A stretch of DNA of 64,000 bases from CAVPHV01 sp963704825 (GTDB lineage: Bacteria; Actinomycetota; Acidimicrobiia; Spongiisociales; UBA5794): positions 1-64,000 of the forward strand of contig CAVPHV010000009.1 in NCBI GenBank assembly GCA_963704825.1. The letters run 5' to 3'. The notes beneath the pieces were generated by a model, which was not told where the DNA came from, made no database searches, and saw nothing but the letters and a program-made list of their open reading frames with translations. Both the position numbers and the translations under genes were made by a program. Below are positions 33,262-42,789 of this stretch, piece by piece (the first letter of the stretch is position 1; each line of letters starts with the position of its first letter).

Positions 33262-34974
33262 ATGAAGTACCGCATCGAGCGCACCCCCGACGGAGAGTGG
33301 ATCGCCGCCGACGTCTGGAAACGAGGCAGCGCCATCATCACCGACTCGCTCCTCAACAAGGGGACGGCATTCACCCCCGAGGAGCGAGTGCTGTTCGAGC
33401 TGGAGGGCATGATCCCCTACCGGGTCACCGATCGCGACCACCAGAGGAAACGTGCCTACGAAACCATTTCCGAAAAGGGCGACCAACCGCTCGACATGTA
33501 CGTGAGCATGGCGGCCCTCCAGGACCGCAACGAGACCCTGTACTACCAAGTGCTCGGCGATCACGTCGAGGAGCTCCTCCCGATCGTCTACACCCCCACC
33601 GTCGGTGAGGCAGCGGTCAAGTACAGCCATCTGTTCCGCCGCGGTCGCGGGCTGTGGATCACCCCAGCCCACAAGGGTCGGATGTTCGACGTGCTCGGCC
33701 ACGCCCGCAACGAAGAAGTCCGGCTGATCGTCGTCACCGACAACGAGCGCATCCTCGGTCTCGGCGATCAAGGTGCAGGCGGCATGGTGATCCCGATCGG
33801 CAAACTTGCGCTCTACACCCTCGGCGCCGGCATCCACCCCGCCTATGCCCTGCCGATCAGCCTCGACGTCGGGACCGACAACCAACGGCTGCTCGACGAC
33901 GAGCTGTATGTCGGCTGGCGGCACCCCCGCCTGCGCGGTGACGACTACTACGACTTCATCGACGAGTTCGTGGACGCCGTGCGCCGCCGCTTCCCTGAGG
34001 CATTGCTGCAGTGGGAGGACTTCAAGAAGGCGAACGCCTTCACCCTGCTCGATCGCTACCGCGACGCATTGCCATCGTTCAACGATGACATCCAGGGCAC
34101 TGCAGCCGTGGTCCTCGCCGGCGTACTCGCCTACGGCCGAGCCACGGGAACCAAGCTGGCGGACCAACGGATTGTGCTCGTCGGATCGGGAGCCGCCGGC
34201 ATCGGCGTTGCTCGCCAGATCCACCACATCCTCGAGACCGCGGGGGTGTCGGGGGACGACCTCTATCGCCGTATTGCGCTCTTGGACACCAGGGGCCTGG
34301 TCGTGAAGGAACGCGAAGGGCTCGAGGACTACAAACAGCAGTTGGCCTGGCCTGCTGCGCTCGCCACCGAGGCGGGCCTCACCGGCGAGGCTGCCTCGGA
34401 TCTGCCGGCCGTCATCGAGGCACTGCGGCCCACCGTCCTGATCGGGACCACCGGGCAGCCGGGCCTGTTCGACGAGCCGGTGGTCAAGGCAGCCGCCCAC
34501 CATGTAGAGCGGCCGCTGGTCATGGCGTTGTCCAATCCAACCAGCAAGACCGAGGCGATCCCGGCCGAGGTCTTCGCCTGGACCGACGGTAGAGCGTTCA
34601 TGGCGACCGGCAGCCCGTTCTCGCCCGTCGACTACGGGGGCCGCAGTATCCCGGTGCCGCAGTGCAACAACGTCTATGTCTTCCCCGGCGTCGGTTTGGG
34701 GGCGATCGTCAGCAAAGCAACTCGGGTCACCGACGCCATGTTCGCCGCCGCCGCAGATGAACTAGCCGCCCAGGTGTCCGACGCCGACCTGGCCGAGGGC
34801 AGGCTGTATCCACCCCTGGCCGACCTACGGACCATCACCCGCAGGATCGCGTTTGTGGTCGCTCGGGCCGCAATCGACGGCGGGGCCGCCGCGGCAATGA
34901 CCGATGCTGAGATCAACGCTGCCCTCGACCACGAGATCTGGGACTTCAGCTACCCGACGCTGCGCCCCATCTGA
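33262..34974 (+). CDS. NAD-dependent malic enzyme
   Basis: A 570-aa large-form malic enzyme (family 540-570 aa), decarboxylating malate to pyruvate. Conserved blocks: NKGTAFTPEERVLFELEGMI, the catalytic-Tyr segment PIVYTPTVGEA, LWITPAHKGRM, VVTDNERILGLGDQGAGGM, PISLDVGTDNQRLLDDELYV, the signature FNDDIQGTAAVVLAGVLA, the dinucleotide loop IVLVGSGAAGIGVARQI, MALSNPTSKTEAIPAEV, and CNNVYVFPGVGLGAIVSKA. Similar length and residues to ScfA/MaeA enzymes that prefer NAD. GGAGG precedes the ATG by 9 nt. It diverges from paaA across the TetR palindrome. Confidence 0.95.
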   Translation: MKYRIERTPDGEWIAADVWKRGSAIITDSLLNKGTAFTPEERVLFELEGMIPYRVTDRDHQRKRAYETISEKGDQPLDMYVSMAALQDRNETLYYQVLGDHVEELLPIVYTPTVGEAAVKYSHLFRRGRGLWITPAHKGRMFDVLGHARNEEVRLIVVTDNERILGLGDQGAGGMVIPIGKLALYTLGAGIHPAYALPISLDVGTDNQRLLDDELYVGWRHPRLRGDDYYDFIDEFVDAVRRRFPEALLQWEDFKKANAFTLLDRYRDALPSFNDDIQGTAAVVLAGVLAYGRATGTKLADQRIVLVGSGAAGIGVARQIHHILETAGVSGDDLYRRIALLDTRGLVVKEREGLEDYKQQLAWPAALATEAGLTGEAASDLPAVIEALRPTVLIGTTGQPGLFDEPVVKAAAHHVERPLVMALSNPTSKTEAIPAEVFAWTDGRAFMATGSPFSPVDYGGRSIPVPQCNNVYVFPGVGLGAIVSKATRVTDAMFAAAADELAAQVSDADLAEGRLYPPLADLRTITRRIAFVVARAAIDGGAAAAMTDAEINAALDHEIWDFSYPTLRPI

Positions 34975-34989
34975 AGTTGAGCGCGAGGC

Positions 34990-35014
34990 GGCCCCCGAGC
35001 TGAACTCGGGGGCC
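34990..35014. terminator. Hairpin terminator between convergent genes
   Basis: GGCCCCCGAG and CTCGGGGGCC form a perfect 10-bp stem with a 5-nt loop between the malic enzyme stop and the MMPL gene stop. By position it can serve both strands. Confidence 0.85.
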
Positions 35015-35038
35015 GGGCCTGCTTCGACAATTTGGATA

Positions 35039-37255
35039 TCAGACGCCGGCCATCTCCGGTTGCGGCTCGGTGATCTCGGGGAGATGGGCCTCGGGCCGAC
35101 CCTCGATGTGGATCTCGGGCAGCCACGCCAGCCAGGTCGGGAAGTACCAGTTGCGGTCGCCGAGCAGTTTCATCGTGGCCGGGACCAGCACGGTGCGTAC
35201 CACCGTGGCGTCAAGGATGATGGCGATGCCGAGCCCGAAGCCCATCTGCTGGAACATAACCAGGTCTCCGGCGGCAAACCCACCGAACACCGCAACCATG
35301 ATCAGCGCCGCTCCGGTGATGATCGCTCCCGTCGACCCGAGACCAAAGGCGACCGCTTCGTCGTTGTCACCGGTGACGTCGTAGTGCTCCTTGATCCGGC
35401 TGAGCAGGAAGATGTGGTAGTCCATCGAGAGCCCGAACAGCACCGCAAACAGGAACAGCGGGATCCATGCTTCGATGACATCTGTCTGGTGCAGCCCGAG
35501 CAGGTCGGCCCCGACGCCCTGCTGGAACACCAGCACCAGCAGCCCGTAGGCAGCGGCAACCGACAGCAGGTTCATGATGATCGCCTTGATCGGCACGACG
35601 ATCGAGCGGAACACCAACATCAGCAGCAGGAAACTGAGCCCGAGCACGAACGTGAAGATGTACGGCGTCCGGCTGTTGATGATCTCGACATAGTCGGCGG
35701 TGCCGGCGGCGACACCGGTGACCAGCACCTCGGCGTCTACCCCGGCAAACGTCGCGGGGATCGTCTCCGCCCGCAACGCGGCGGCCGCGTTGCGACCTTC
35801 TTCGGTCGAGGGGTCCAGCTTGGTGACGGCTTCGATCAGCACGATCTCGCCGTCATCGCTCGCGGTGGCCACGATCTCGCCGTACCGTACGTCGGCCTCG
35901 AGGGCGGCCGTCAGTTCACCGGTGGCGGCAGCCACGGCCGGGGCGGTCGGATCACCCTCAATCACGATCCACGTCGCGATGGCTCCGGTCTCGAACTCTT
36001 CGTTGAGCACCTCGAAGGCATGACGCGAGTTGCTGTCCTCGGGCAACGCCTCGATGAAGTTCTGCCCGGTGTTGAGCGTCAGGTACGGCGCCGCGAGGGC
36101 AAGCAGCAGGCCACCGGCCAGCGCCACGCTGACGACGGGCCGCGCCATCACGATTTCGGTGATGCGGTGCCAGAAGCGGCCGCCGCCCTCGTGGTAGCTG
36201 GTGCGGGAGAGGAAAGGGACCTTGAACTTGTTCACCTGGTCGCCGAGCAGGCCGAGCACGGCCGGCAACAGCGTCAGCGCTGCGCCGACGGCGGCGATGA
36301 CGACGAGGATGGCGCCGATGCCGAGGCTGCGCATGACGGTGTCCGGCATGATCAGCAGGCCCATCAGCGCGATGACCACGGTCATCCCTGAGAAGAACAC
36401 GGCTCGGGTGGCCGTGTCGCCGGCGCGTTCGACCGCATCGACAACGGAGAGGCCCTTGGCTCTTTCCTCACGGAATCGCTGGACGACGAACAGCGAGTAG
36501 TCGATCCCAACCGCCAGTCCGATCATCGTGATCATGTTCATGACGAAGAAGGACATGTCGAAAGCCTGCGCCACGATGGCGGTCATCCCGGTGGCAGCAA
36601 CGATCGACACGATGGCCAGCACCAGGGGAATCCCGGCGGCGACTACGGCGCCGAAGACGAAGAGCAGGATGATGAGCGCCACCGAAAGACCGAGCATTTC
36701 GCCGCGGACCAGGGTCTCCTCTGCGAGTTGCCCGAACTCGGCGTTGACCGACCCATCACCGATGGTGGTGACGCGCACGGCGTCGGCCGCATCTGCGCCG
36801 GCAATGACGTCGATCATGGGTGCGGCCAGATCGGATGAATCACCGACACCGACCAGGTCGACCGCAATCAGAGCGGTGGCGCCGTCGGCCGAAGTCAGGC
36901 CGGGCACTCCGTCCAGATACGAGACCGCCGACCCGACGTTCGCGGTGGACCGCAGATCGCCGACCAGAGCCTCGACCTGGGTCGCAAAGGCAGCATCGTC
37001 GACGGTTGACGACGCCGACTCGACCAGCACGAACTCCCGTGGCGGGTCGTCGCTGGGGAAATGCGCATTGATCAGCGCATCGGCTCGCTCGGACTCGGTG
37101 GCGACGGTTAGTGCGCCGTCCTGGCTGAGCCGGTCGCCGAGGCCGCCCGCCAACAAGACGGCGGCGGCCAGGATCAGTACCCAGGCGGTGATGACGCGCC
37201 AGGGATGGCGGGCGCTGACTCCGGCCAGGCGCCCGGTGAATCCGGATTGATACAT
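35039..37255 (-). CDS. MMPL/RND family membrane exporter
   Basis: A 738-aa MMPL-family protein with two homologous halves. Each half has one leading helix, an external domain of 110-140 residues, and a block of helices: half 1 starts RHPWRVITAWVLILAAAVLLAG and has GEMLGLSVALIILLFVFGAVVAAG, then ITMIGLAVGIDYSLFVVQRF; half 2 has IVMARPVVSVALAGGLLLAL, YIFTFVLGLSFLLLMLVFRS, and VLFGLSMDYHIFLLSRIKEH. The G-(I/M)-D-Y motifs carry the Asp and Tyr of proton relay. It probably exports lipids or hydrophobic compounds. MYQSGFTGR is preceded by GGGAGG. A 20-residue longer start exists but lacks a ribosome site. Confidence 0.93.
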   Translation of the reverse strand: MYQSGFTGRLAGVSARHPWRVITAWVLILAAAVLLAGGLGDRLSQDGALTVATESERADALINAHFPSDDPPREFVLVESASSTVDDAAFATQVEALVGDLRSTANVGSAVSYLDGVPGLTSADGATALIAVDLVGVGDSSDLAAPMIDVIAGADAADAVRVTTIGDGSVNAEFGQLAEETLVRGEMLGLSVALIILLFVFGAVVAAGIPLVLAIVSIVAATGMTAIVAQAFDMSFFVMNMITMIGLAVGIDYSLFVVQRFREERAKGLSVVDAVERAGDTATRAVFFSGMTVVIALMGLLIMPDTVMRSLGIGAILVVIAAVGAALTLLPAVLGLLGDQVNKFKVPFLSRTSYHEGGGRFWHRITEIVMARPVVSVALAGGLLLALAAPYLTLNTGQNFIEALPEDSNSRHAFEVLNEEFETGAIATWIVIEGDPTAPAVAAATGELTAALEADVRYGEIVATASDDGEIVLIEAVTKLDPSTEEGRNAAAALRAETIPATFAGVDAEVLVTGVAAGTADYVEIINSRTPYIFTFVLGLSFLLLMLVFRSIVVPIKAIIMNLLSVAAAYGLLVLVFQQGVGADLLGLHQTDVIEAWIPLFLFAVLFGLSMDYHIFLLSRIKEHYDVTGDNDEAVAFGLGSTGAIITGAALIMVAVFGGFAAGDLVMFQQMGFGLGIAIILDATVVRTVLVPATMKLLGDRNWYFPTWLAWLPEIHIEGRPEAHLPEITEPQPEMAGV

Positions 37256-37362
37256 GGTGTTCCTCCCACCTTGTGTCTCTTGCCCCTCAATGGTGCGGGA
37301 AGGAACCGAACGCAACCATCGGGTATGACCCGGCCGTGACCCCGGCGCGAGTCAGGGTGTCC

Positions 37363-37737
37363 TCAGGGATGGACCTGAGGGTCTCGGAGCTGATCGGGGC
37401 CTAACTGGGCGAGCCGCTGCGTAACCAGCCGGGTCAACAATGGGCCTGGGAGTGGCTGGTCAACCGGGAATCTGAGGGTCCCCTTCGACCACTGGTAGCC
37501 CTGCAACTCGTCGGCGAGCTCAGGAAGCACCGAGCCCGAGTGAGGGAAGTAGCTGCAGTGGCTCTTGAAGTAGGCGTAGCCCGCAACTGGTTTGCCTTCG
37601 ATCTTGAACGCGGGCACGCCGTAGGACATCGCTTCGGATGCGTCAGGGAGTAGCTCGCGAAGCATCCGGCGGAGTTCGCTCAGCGTGGTCCTATGGGGTT
37701 CGGGTGCCCCGTCCAGATACTCATCAACCGTCACCAT
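37363..37737 (-). CDS. DUF1801 domain protein
   Basis: A 124-aa DUF1801 (YdhG-like) protein: VDEYLDGAPEPHRTTLSELR, MLRELLPDASEAMSYGVPAF, KPVAGYAYFKSHCSYFPHSG and KGTLRFPVDQPLPGPLLTRL are the family core, with the E-x-M-S-Y-G-V-P-x-F motif. Structures of the family resemble frataxin-like folds, and an iron-related role has been proposed for some members. Its start lies within the end of the cyclase gene (14-nt overlap), so translation is coupled. Confidence 0.88.
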   Translation of the reverse strand: MVTVDEYLDGAPEPHRTTLSELRRMLRELLPDASEAMSYGVPAFKIEGKPVAGYAYFKSHCSYFPHSGSVLPELADELQGYQWSKGTLRFPVDQPLPGPLLTRLVTQRLAQLGPDQLRDPQVHP

Positions 37738-39394
37738 GCCGCGCTCCGACTTGCGGACAGATTCGGAAGACCGGAATCGTCTCTTCGACGCCCTTCATGA
37801 TGCCGCTCTCTTTCGTCACATCGAACGGCGCCAGCAGTTCGATGACCTCGTCCTGGTCATACACGTCGGCTGAGAGCACGATCTCCCCGGCGCCGGCGAG
37901 TTGCTGCACCCTGGCGGCGATGTTGACGTCTTGGCCGAAGTAGTCGATGCGGTCGTTGAGCGTCACTGCGAGCGAACGGCCGCGATGAATCCCCACCTTG
38001 AGGATGAGGTCGGCCTTGACCGCCTCGTTGAAGTCGGCAATCGCAGACTGCATGTCGAGCGCCGCCCTGACCCCATCGGCCGGCGACACGAAGGTGGCCA
38101 TGACCGCGTCCCCAATCGTCTTGGTGACCGCACCGGAGTTCTGCGCCACCGCCCGGATGAGCGCATCGAAGTGGCGGCGAACGAGGTCATACGCGTTCAC
38201 ATCGCCGACGGTGTCGTACATCAACGTCGAGTCTTTGAGGTCGGTGAACAGATAGGTCAAGTCCTTCACCTGCAGGCTCTCCGACACCGGCGCCGTTTCC
38301 GACCGAAAGAGCCGCCGGAACGTCTGGTTGCTGAGGAGCTTCTTCGCGGAGAGGACCGGCATGAACTCGACGAGCGCCACTTCCTGCGGCACCGGGGGGT
38401 ATTCGACGACCCACACCGACGCGCGGCCGATCCCACCGTTGTGGACGCTGACGCTGAGCGGACCGGCCGGAAGGCGTCCAACGGCGGGCCAGACAAACCG
38501 GAGCGACCCCGCTGAGGAGTCGTCGGTACTCGTCTTTGCGCCGGGAGACTGATCGGGATCGACGGCCGCAGCGTCATCTGCGCCATCTGCACCCTCCGCA
38601 GCGTACAACGACGTACCTTCCGGAATCTCGAGGTTGAACGGCCCGAGAGGTCGGCCACCCGAGTCGGCAAGCTCACCGTCGGTCAACTCGAGGTTCAGCT
38701 CGGTTGCCTTCGGCTCGGAACCCGGCTCGATGACGAACATGGCGCTGGCGGAACTCAGTACGTCGAAGATGCCCAGAACGCCTTTCGCCAAATCGAGCTC
38801 AACGTGCTGCGTCTCCCCCGGCGCCAGGTAGGCAAGGAGCCTGGTCCACCGCTTCAGAACGACCGGAACAGTCAGGCCACTTGCGAGAGGCTTGACGTCA
38901 TTGCTCAGGTGATAGCGGAAGTACAGATCCTCGACGCTGAGCAGCGCCGGGTCGTGAAATGTGATGTCACGCACCTGGGGCGAGACCGTGAACGCCACCT
39001 GGATGTAGTCGTCCAGATCGGCCTCGTTGTCCATCGAGCACAGGCTGCACACAAAATGCGGATCGATGCTTCCCAGCCTGCGGAAACTGCTGAATACGTT
39101 GGCGCACGCCCCGCAGACAATCAACCAGTCCATGTCGAAGAGCCCAACGCGGGAGGCCTGCAGGAAGAGGTCGATCGCCTCGCTCTCTTCGACGCCTTGA
39201 TCCTCGCCGTAGCGCAACGGGTTGATGCGGAACAGGTCGCCGTCGTCCGCAGTGCGGATCAGCACCTCGAGTTTCGATACGACTCTCGGACTCCATGCTT
39301 GCGCCGCCTCGAGCGCCGTTAGCCGTTCTTCGAGGACAGCCTCGGCCAATGAGGTATCGATGATGCGCCCTCCCACTGGACAGTTCGTCGCCAA
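37724..39394 (-). CDS. DUF5939-adenylate/guanylate cyclase domain protein
   Basis: A 556-aa protein with an N-terminal DUF5939-like sensory region and a C-terminal class III nucleotide cyclase domain. The N-part has a zinc-like CGACANVFSSFRR / FVCSLCSMDN cluster (about residues 94-122) and beta-rich repeats up to about 350, with an acidic, Ser-rich insertion near 270-295. The cyclase domain begins LTYLFTDLKDSTLMYDTVGD (first metal Asp), has KTIGDAVMATF (second metal Asp) and DYFGQDVNIAARVQQLAGAG. It would make cAMP or cGMP; the substrate-specifying residues were not resolved here. There is no transmembrane helix, so it is cytoplasmic. Confidence 0.88.
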   Translation of the reverse strand: MATNCPVGGRIIDTSLAEAVLEERLTALEAAQAWSPRVVSKLEVLIRTADDGDLFRINPLRYGEDQGVEESEAIDLFLQASRVGLFDMDWLIVCGACANVFSSFRRLGSIDPHFVCSLCSMDNEADLDDYIQVAFTVSPQVRDITFHDPALLSVEDLYFRYHLSNDVKPLASGLTVPVVLKRWTRLLAYLAPGETQHVELDLAKGVLGIFDVLSSASAMFVIEPGSEPKATELNLELTDGELADSGGRPLGPFNLEIPEGTSLYAAEGADGADDAAAVDPDQSPGAKTSTDDSSAGSLRFVWPAVGRLPAGPLSVSVHNGGIGRASVWVVEYPPVPQEVALVEFMPVLSAKKLLSNQTFRRLFRSETAPVSESLQVKDLTYLFTDLKDSTLMYDTVGDVNAYDLVRRHFDALIRAVAQNSGAVTKTIGDAVMATFVSPADGVRAALDMQSAIADFNEAVKADLILKVGIHRGRSLAVTLNDRIDYFGQDVNIAARVQQLAGAGEIVLSADVYDQDEVIELLAPFDVTKESGIMKGVEETIPVFRICPQVGARHGDG

Positions 39395-39477
39395 CCCTAC
39401 GCATCGCGCCGGGTACTACGGTTCGTAGATAGCGAGTCTCATCGGACACGGGTTGGCGAGAGACAGAGGGGCACGTC

Positions 39478-40479
39478 ATGAAAGCAATCGTCCAAGGCAA
39501 GTTCGGCTCACCCGAAGATGTGTTGGAGATCAAGGAGATCAACAACCCGGTAGTGGGAGACCGTGACGTGCTGGTGCACGTCCGCGCCGCTTCCATTCAC
39601 ATCGGTGACTTCTACACGATCAGCGGCCTGCCATATGTCATGCGCCCATTGTTCGCGTCGATGAGGGCAAAGAACCGTGTGCCGGGATCGGATATCGCAG
39701 GGACGGTCGAAGCCGTCGGCAAGGACGTAACGCAATTCCAACCAGGCGATGCGGTCTTCGGCTCTCACAAGGGCGCCTTCGCCGAGCTGGCGTCATTCCC
39801 TGAAGAGTCGTCGGCGCTGAAGCCGGCCAACCTGACGTTCGAGGAAGCATCCGCACTCGGGGTGTCCGCTCTAGCAGCTCTGCAGGCTCTGCGTGATCAT
39901 GGGAAAGTGCAACCGGGACAGAAGGTGCTGATCACCGGCGCATCTGGTGGCGTGGGGACGTTCGCCGTGCAAATAGCCAAAGTGTTCGGTGCCGACGTCA
40001 CCGGTGTCTGCAGCACGAGGAACGTGGAAATGGTCCGCTCCATCGGTGCGGACCACATCATTGACTACACACAGGAAGACTTCACCGAGGGTGAGCAACG
40101 ATACGACCTCATCCTCGACAACGTGGGGAACCACTCGCTGTCGGACACCAGGAGGGCGCTGACTCCAACCGGAATGCTGTTGGCCAACGGTGGGCGGGTT
40201 GGCGGTTGGTTCGGGGGGTTGAAGGAGCCCATCTCGGCGTTTGCGTCGTCGCTGTTCGTCCGCCAGCAAGGGCGTCCGTTCGTTTCGATGCCGAGCAAAG
40301 AGGACCTCGTAGTGCTCAAGGAGCTCGCCGAAACAGGGAAGATCACCCCGATGATCGACCGTACCTATCCGCTGAGCCAGACACCGCAGGCCGTGGCTCA
40401 TGTCGGAGAGGGGCACGCCCAAGGGAAGACCATCATCACGGTGGACGAGGCCGACGCCTACGGCGACGCCCACTCCTGA
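39478..40479 (+). CDS. Zinc-type alcohol dehydrogenase-like NAD(P) oxidoreductase
   Basis: A 333-aa medium-chain dehydrogenase/reductase of the quinone oxidoreductase/YhdH-like group. MKAIVQGKFGSPEDVLEIKE, RVPGSDIAGTVEAVGKDVTQ, FQPGDAVFGSHKGAFAELAS, and the nucleotide loop VLITGASGGVGTFAVQIAKV. The structural and catalytic Zn cysteines of true ADHs are absent, so it is likely a Zn-independent enoyl or quinone reductase. Ribosome site is weak (AGAGGGG). Downstream is an alpha/beta hydrolase after 51 nt. Confidence 0.9.
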   Translation: MKAIVQGKFGSPEDVLEIKEINNPVVGDRDVLVHVRAASIHIGDFYTISGLPYVMRPLFASMRAKNRVPGSDIAGTVEAVGKDVTQFQPGDAVFGSHKGAFAELASFPEESSALKPANLTFEEASALGVSALAALQALRDHGKVQPGQKVLITGASGGVGTFAVQIAKVFGADVTGVCSTRNVEMVRSIGADHIIDYTQEDFTEGEQRYDLILDNVGNHSLSDTRRALTPTGMLLANGGRVGGWFGGLKEPISAFASSLFVRQQGRPFVSMPSKEDLVVLKELAETGKITPMIDRTYPLSQTPQAVAHVGEGHAQGKTIITVDEADAYGDAHS

Positions 40480-40530
40480 CAAGACAAACTGACGATGACC
40501 CGGGTTGGCCGGATTGCTAGATTCCGGCCC

Positions 40531-41241
40531 ATGGGCACTCCGCCGATTGTTCTGGTTCCTGGGTTCTGGCTCGGGGCGTGGGCGTGGGACGAAGTCGCCG
40601 CCGTGCTGCGCGCCGCCGGGCACGACGTGACCGCGGTGACCCTGCCCGGTCTCGACTCGATCGACACAGATCGATCATCGATCACGTTTGCCGACCACGT
40701 CGATGCGATCTGCGCTGCCGTCGCTGCGGCGGGGCCTCCCGTCGTGCTTGCCGTGCACAGCGGTACCGGCGGCCCCGGCTATGCGGTCACCGACCGCATC
40801 CCGGACCAGATCGCGGCGATGGTGTACGTCGACTCTGCCCCCGCAACGGGTGCGCTCGACCCCGAGTTCGCCGCCGCCGAACTGCCGATGCCGTCGCTCG
40901 ACGAGTTGGCCGAGGAGGAGAATCTCGACGGACTCTCCGCCGAGCAGCTCGAGACGTTCCGGCGGCGTGCCGTGCCCGAGCCTGGGGGCGCTCTGCGCGA
41001 GGGCCCAGTTTTGACCAACGACGCCCGTCGCGATGTATCGAGCACAGTCGTGTGCACCGGGTTTTCGTCCGATCAAGTCAAGGAGGCGGTCGCTGATGGC
41101 TACGCCTGGCTCGGCGGGCTGACCGAACTGCGCAACGTGACCTACGTCGACCTGCCCACAAGTCATTGGCCGATGTGGTCGCGCCCGCACGATCTTGCCG
41201 AGATCATCGACAACGTCGCCCGAGGCGCCGCCACGGGCTGA
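40531..41241 (+). CDS. Alpha/beta hydrolase
   Basis: A 236-aa alpha/beta-fold hydrolase: oxyanion segment PPIVLVPGFWLGAWAWDEVA, AVTLPGLDSIDTD, the nucleophile elbow AVHSGTGGPGYAV (Ser in H-S-G-T-G-G), and a C-terminal catalytic His in LPTSHWPMWSRPHDLAEI. The arrangement P-G-F-W-x-G-x-W resembles esterase EstC/methylesterase relatives. The start MGTPPIV is preferred because the N-terminal strand begins there. It ends one base before the convergent M28 gene stop. Substrate unknown. Confidence 0.85.
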   Translation: MGTPPIVLVPGFWLGAWAWDEVAAVLRAAGHDVTAVTLPGLDSIDTDRSSITFADHVDAICAAVAAAGPPVVLAVHSGTGGPGYAVTDRIPDQIAAMVYVDSAPATGALDPEFAAAELPMPSLDELAEEENLDGLSAEQLETFRRRAVPEPGGALREGPVLTNDARRDVSSTVVCTGFSSDQVKEAVADGYAWLGGLTELRNVTYVDLPTSHWPMWSRPHDLAEIIDNVARGAATG

Positions 41242-42444
41242 CTATCCGGAGGCACCCGGATAGGTGAGGATGAGGTTGGCAATGGCGTCCGCGACGTCGG
41301 CGACCAAGACGTCGGCGACCTGCGACGGCGTGTCGTCGGACGAGTGGAACAGCGTCTCGAGCATCTCGTCGACCAGCTCGGTGGTGATCGCCACGGCCGA
41401 ACGCCCCCGCATGGCGAAGATGGCGTGGTCGCTCTGATAGAACTCGGGTCCGGGAATCAGCGTCTTCGCGGTCCCGAACGAAGTATCAACATGGCGCGCC
41501 AATCCCTCGTCCAGGTTGTAGGTCGAATAGGCCGTGCGGCCGCCGCGGTAGCCGGCTCCGTCGATATTGATCACGAGCGGAATATCGTCGAGATGGTCCT
41601 CGTGATCGGCCAACCACGCAAGCTCTCCGGGAGCGGCGTAGTGGTCCTCGCCGTTCACCGCCAGAAGCTCGACCCCAACGGGAAGGTGGGGCTCTCGATG
41701 CGGTGCCAGCAGCTCGGCCAGCATGAGAAGCACGACTACGCCTGCCGCATTGTCGACGGCGCCGGGCGTTCCCGGCTTGGTGTCGATGTGAGCAATCACC
41801 GTGATCCGTGGCGCCTGCGCACCTCGGGTCGCGATCACGTTCTCGGCGGTAGACCGCCACCGCTCCGACTGGATCTCGAGAGTTGCCACCGACCCATCGT
41901 TGTCCAGCAGGCTCTCAGCATTCACGGGCCGCAGGTTGGCTGTCGGGATCATGAAGTCGCCGTCTTCGATCAACGGGTACGGATCCAGCGCCCCACAGAG
42001 GGCCGGATACTTGCCGGTGACGGCCAACACTGCTGCCGGAGCTGCCGCTTCGAGCGCCGCAACGATCGCGGCGTGTTCGTCCGAGCCGTAGAACGGATAC
42101 GCCTTCGGAGTCAGGGGCTCCGCGGCGAGAGCGCCGGCGAGTACCGCGATCGAGCCGCCGAGATCGGGTCGACGCAAGTCGGCCACCTCACGCAGCACCC
42201 GGATGGGACCGGTGGCCACGACGCCCAATCCGTAGGGGCTCGGCGTCACCTCGATCGAGTCGCCGCCGACCTGCAGCGCGCCGCCGTCGGTGCGCCAGTC
42301 CATGACTTCGAATTCCGGCGTGGACACATCCCACCCGCCGCGAGCCAGGTGCCCGGCGACATACTCCGTCGCCTGTCGGTTGCCATCACTGCCGGGACGG
42401 CGATCCGGTTGGAACGAGCACAGGGCGTCGAGATGCTCGCTCAC
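41242..42444 (-). CDS. M28 family zinc metallopeptidase-like hydrolase
   Basis: A 400-aa M28-type (aminopeptidase/glutaminyl-cyclase fold) hydrolase with no signal peptide. Metal-ligand-like positions: His and Asp in VIAHIDTKPGTPGAVDNAAG, Glu/Asp in LAVNGEDHYAAPGEL, Asp in LVINIDGAGYRG, and His in YQSDHAIFAMRGRSAVAI. An inserted domain follows about residue 75. It ends the 13-kb catabolic operon and starts inside the DUF35 gene stop (4-nt overlap). In such a setting it may cleave an amide or N-acyl intermediate rather than peptides; that is inference. Confidence 0.85.
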   Translation of the reverse strand: MSEHLDALCSFQPDRRPGSDGNRQATEYVAGHLARGGWDVSTPEFEVMDWRTDGGALQVGGDSIEVTPSPYGLGVVATGPIRVLREVADLRRPDLGGSIAVLAGALAAEPLTPKAYPFYGSDEHAAIVAALEAAAPAAVLAVTGKYPALCGALDPYPLIEDGDFMIPTANLRPVNAESLLDNDGSVATLEIQSERWRSTAENVIATRGAQAPRITVIAHIDTKPGTPGAVDNAAGVVVLLMLAELLAPHREPHLPVGVELLAVNGEDHYAAPGELAWLADHEDHLDDIPLVINIDGAGYRGGRTAYSTYNLDEGLARHVDTSFGTAKTLIPGPEFYQSDHAIFAMRGRSAVAITTELVDEMLETLFHSSDDTPSQVADVLVADVADAIANLILTYPGASG

Positions 42445-42788
42445 GCCGCGGTGAACACCATGCCGTGGTAGTCGTCGTAGGTCTCACGCCGAACGACGCC
42501 GACGCGGCCATTGACCTCCATCCCCATCACCGGGTCGGCGATGTCGAGTTGGCCGAGCATACGGATCCCGTTGTCGAGTTCGACCACGCCGAGGCCGAGC
42601 CGGGCGACCTCGTATTCGGCGGGCAGATTGTGCACGAAGGTGAACGTCAGGAGCTTGCCGTGGGTCGGCAGGGCAACTGGATCGAACTCGAAGAAGTCGT
42701 TCTGGCCGCACCCCTTGCACCGCATCCTGAACGGGTAGTGCAGCGTGTCGCATGCCCGGCAGCGGTAGCCGTAGATGTTGCGTTCCAT
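42441..42788 (-). CDS. DUF35 OB-fold/zinc-ribbon protein, thiolase partner
   Basis: A 115-aa DUF35 protein with a rubredoxin-like zinc ribbon (YGYRCRACDTLHYPFRMRCK, CKGCGQNDFFEF) and an OB-fold (GKLLTFTFVHNLPAEYEV, LGLGVVELDNGIRMLGQLD). DUF35 proteins bind acyl-CoA next to thiolase-fold enzymes, for example in archaeal HMG-CoA synthesis and in the Ltp2-ChsH2 steroid retro-aldolase. It follows the thiolase-like gene directly (1 nt gap), so they form a complex by analogy. Confidence 0.88.
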   Translation of the reverse strand: MERNIYGYRCRACDTLHYPFRMRCKGCGQNDFFEFDPVALPTHGKLLTFTFVHNLPAEYEVARLGLGVVELDNGIRMLGQLDIADPVMGMEVNGRVGVVRRETYDDYHGMVFTAA

Positions 42789-42789
42789 G

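Noticed and set aside
34904..36391. 495-aa plus-strand open frame opposite the MMPL gene
   Set aside because: His/Asp/Gln-rich shadow typical of high-GC antisense frames; the MMPL motifs on the other strand are clear.
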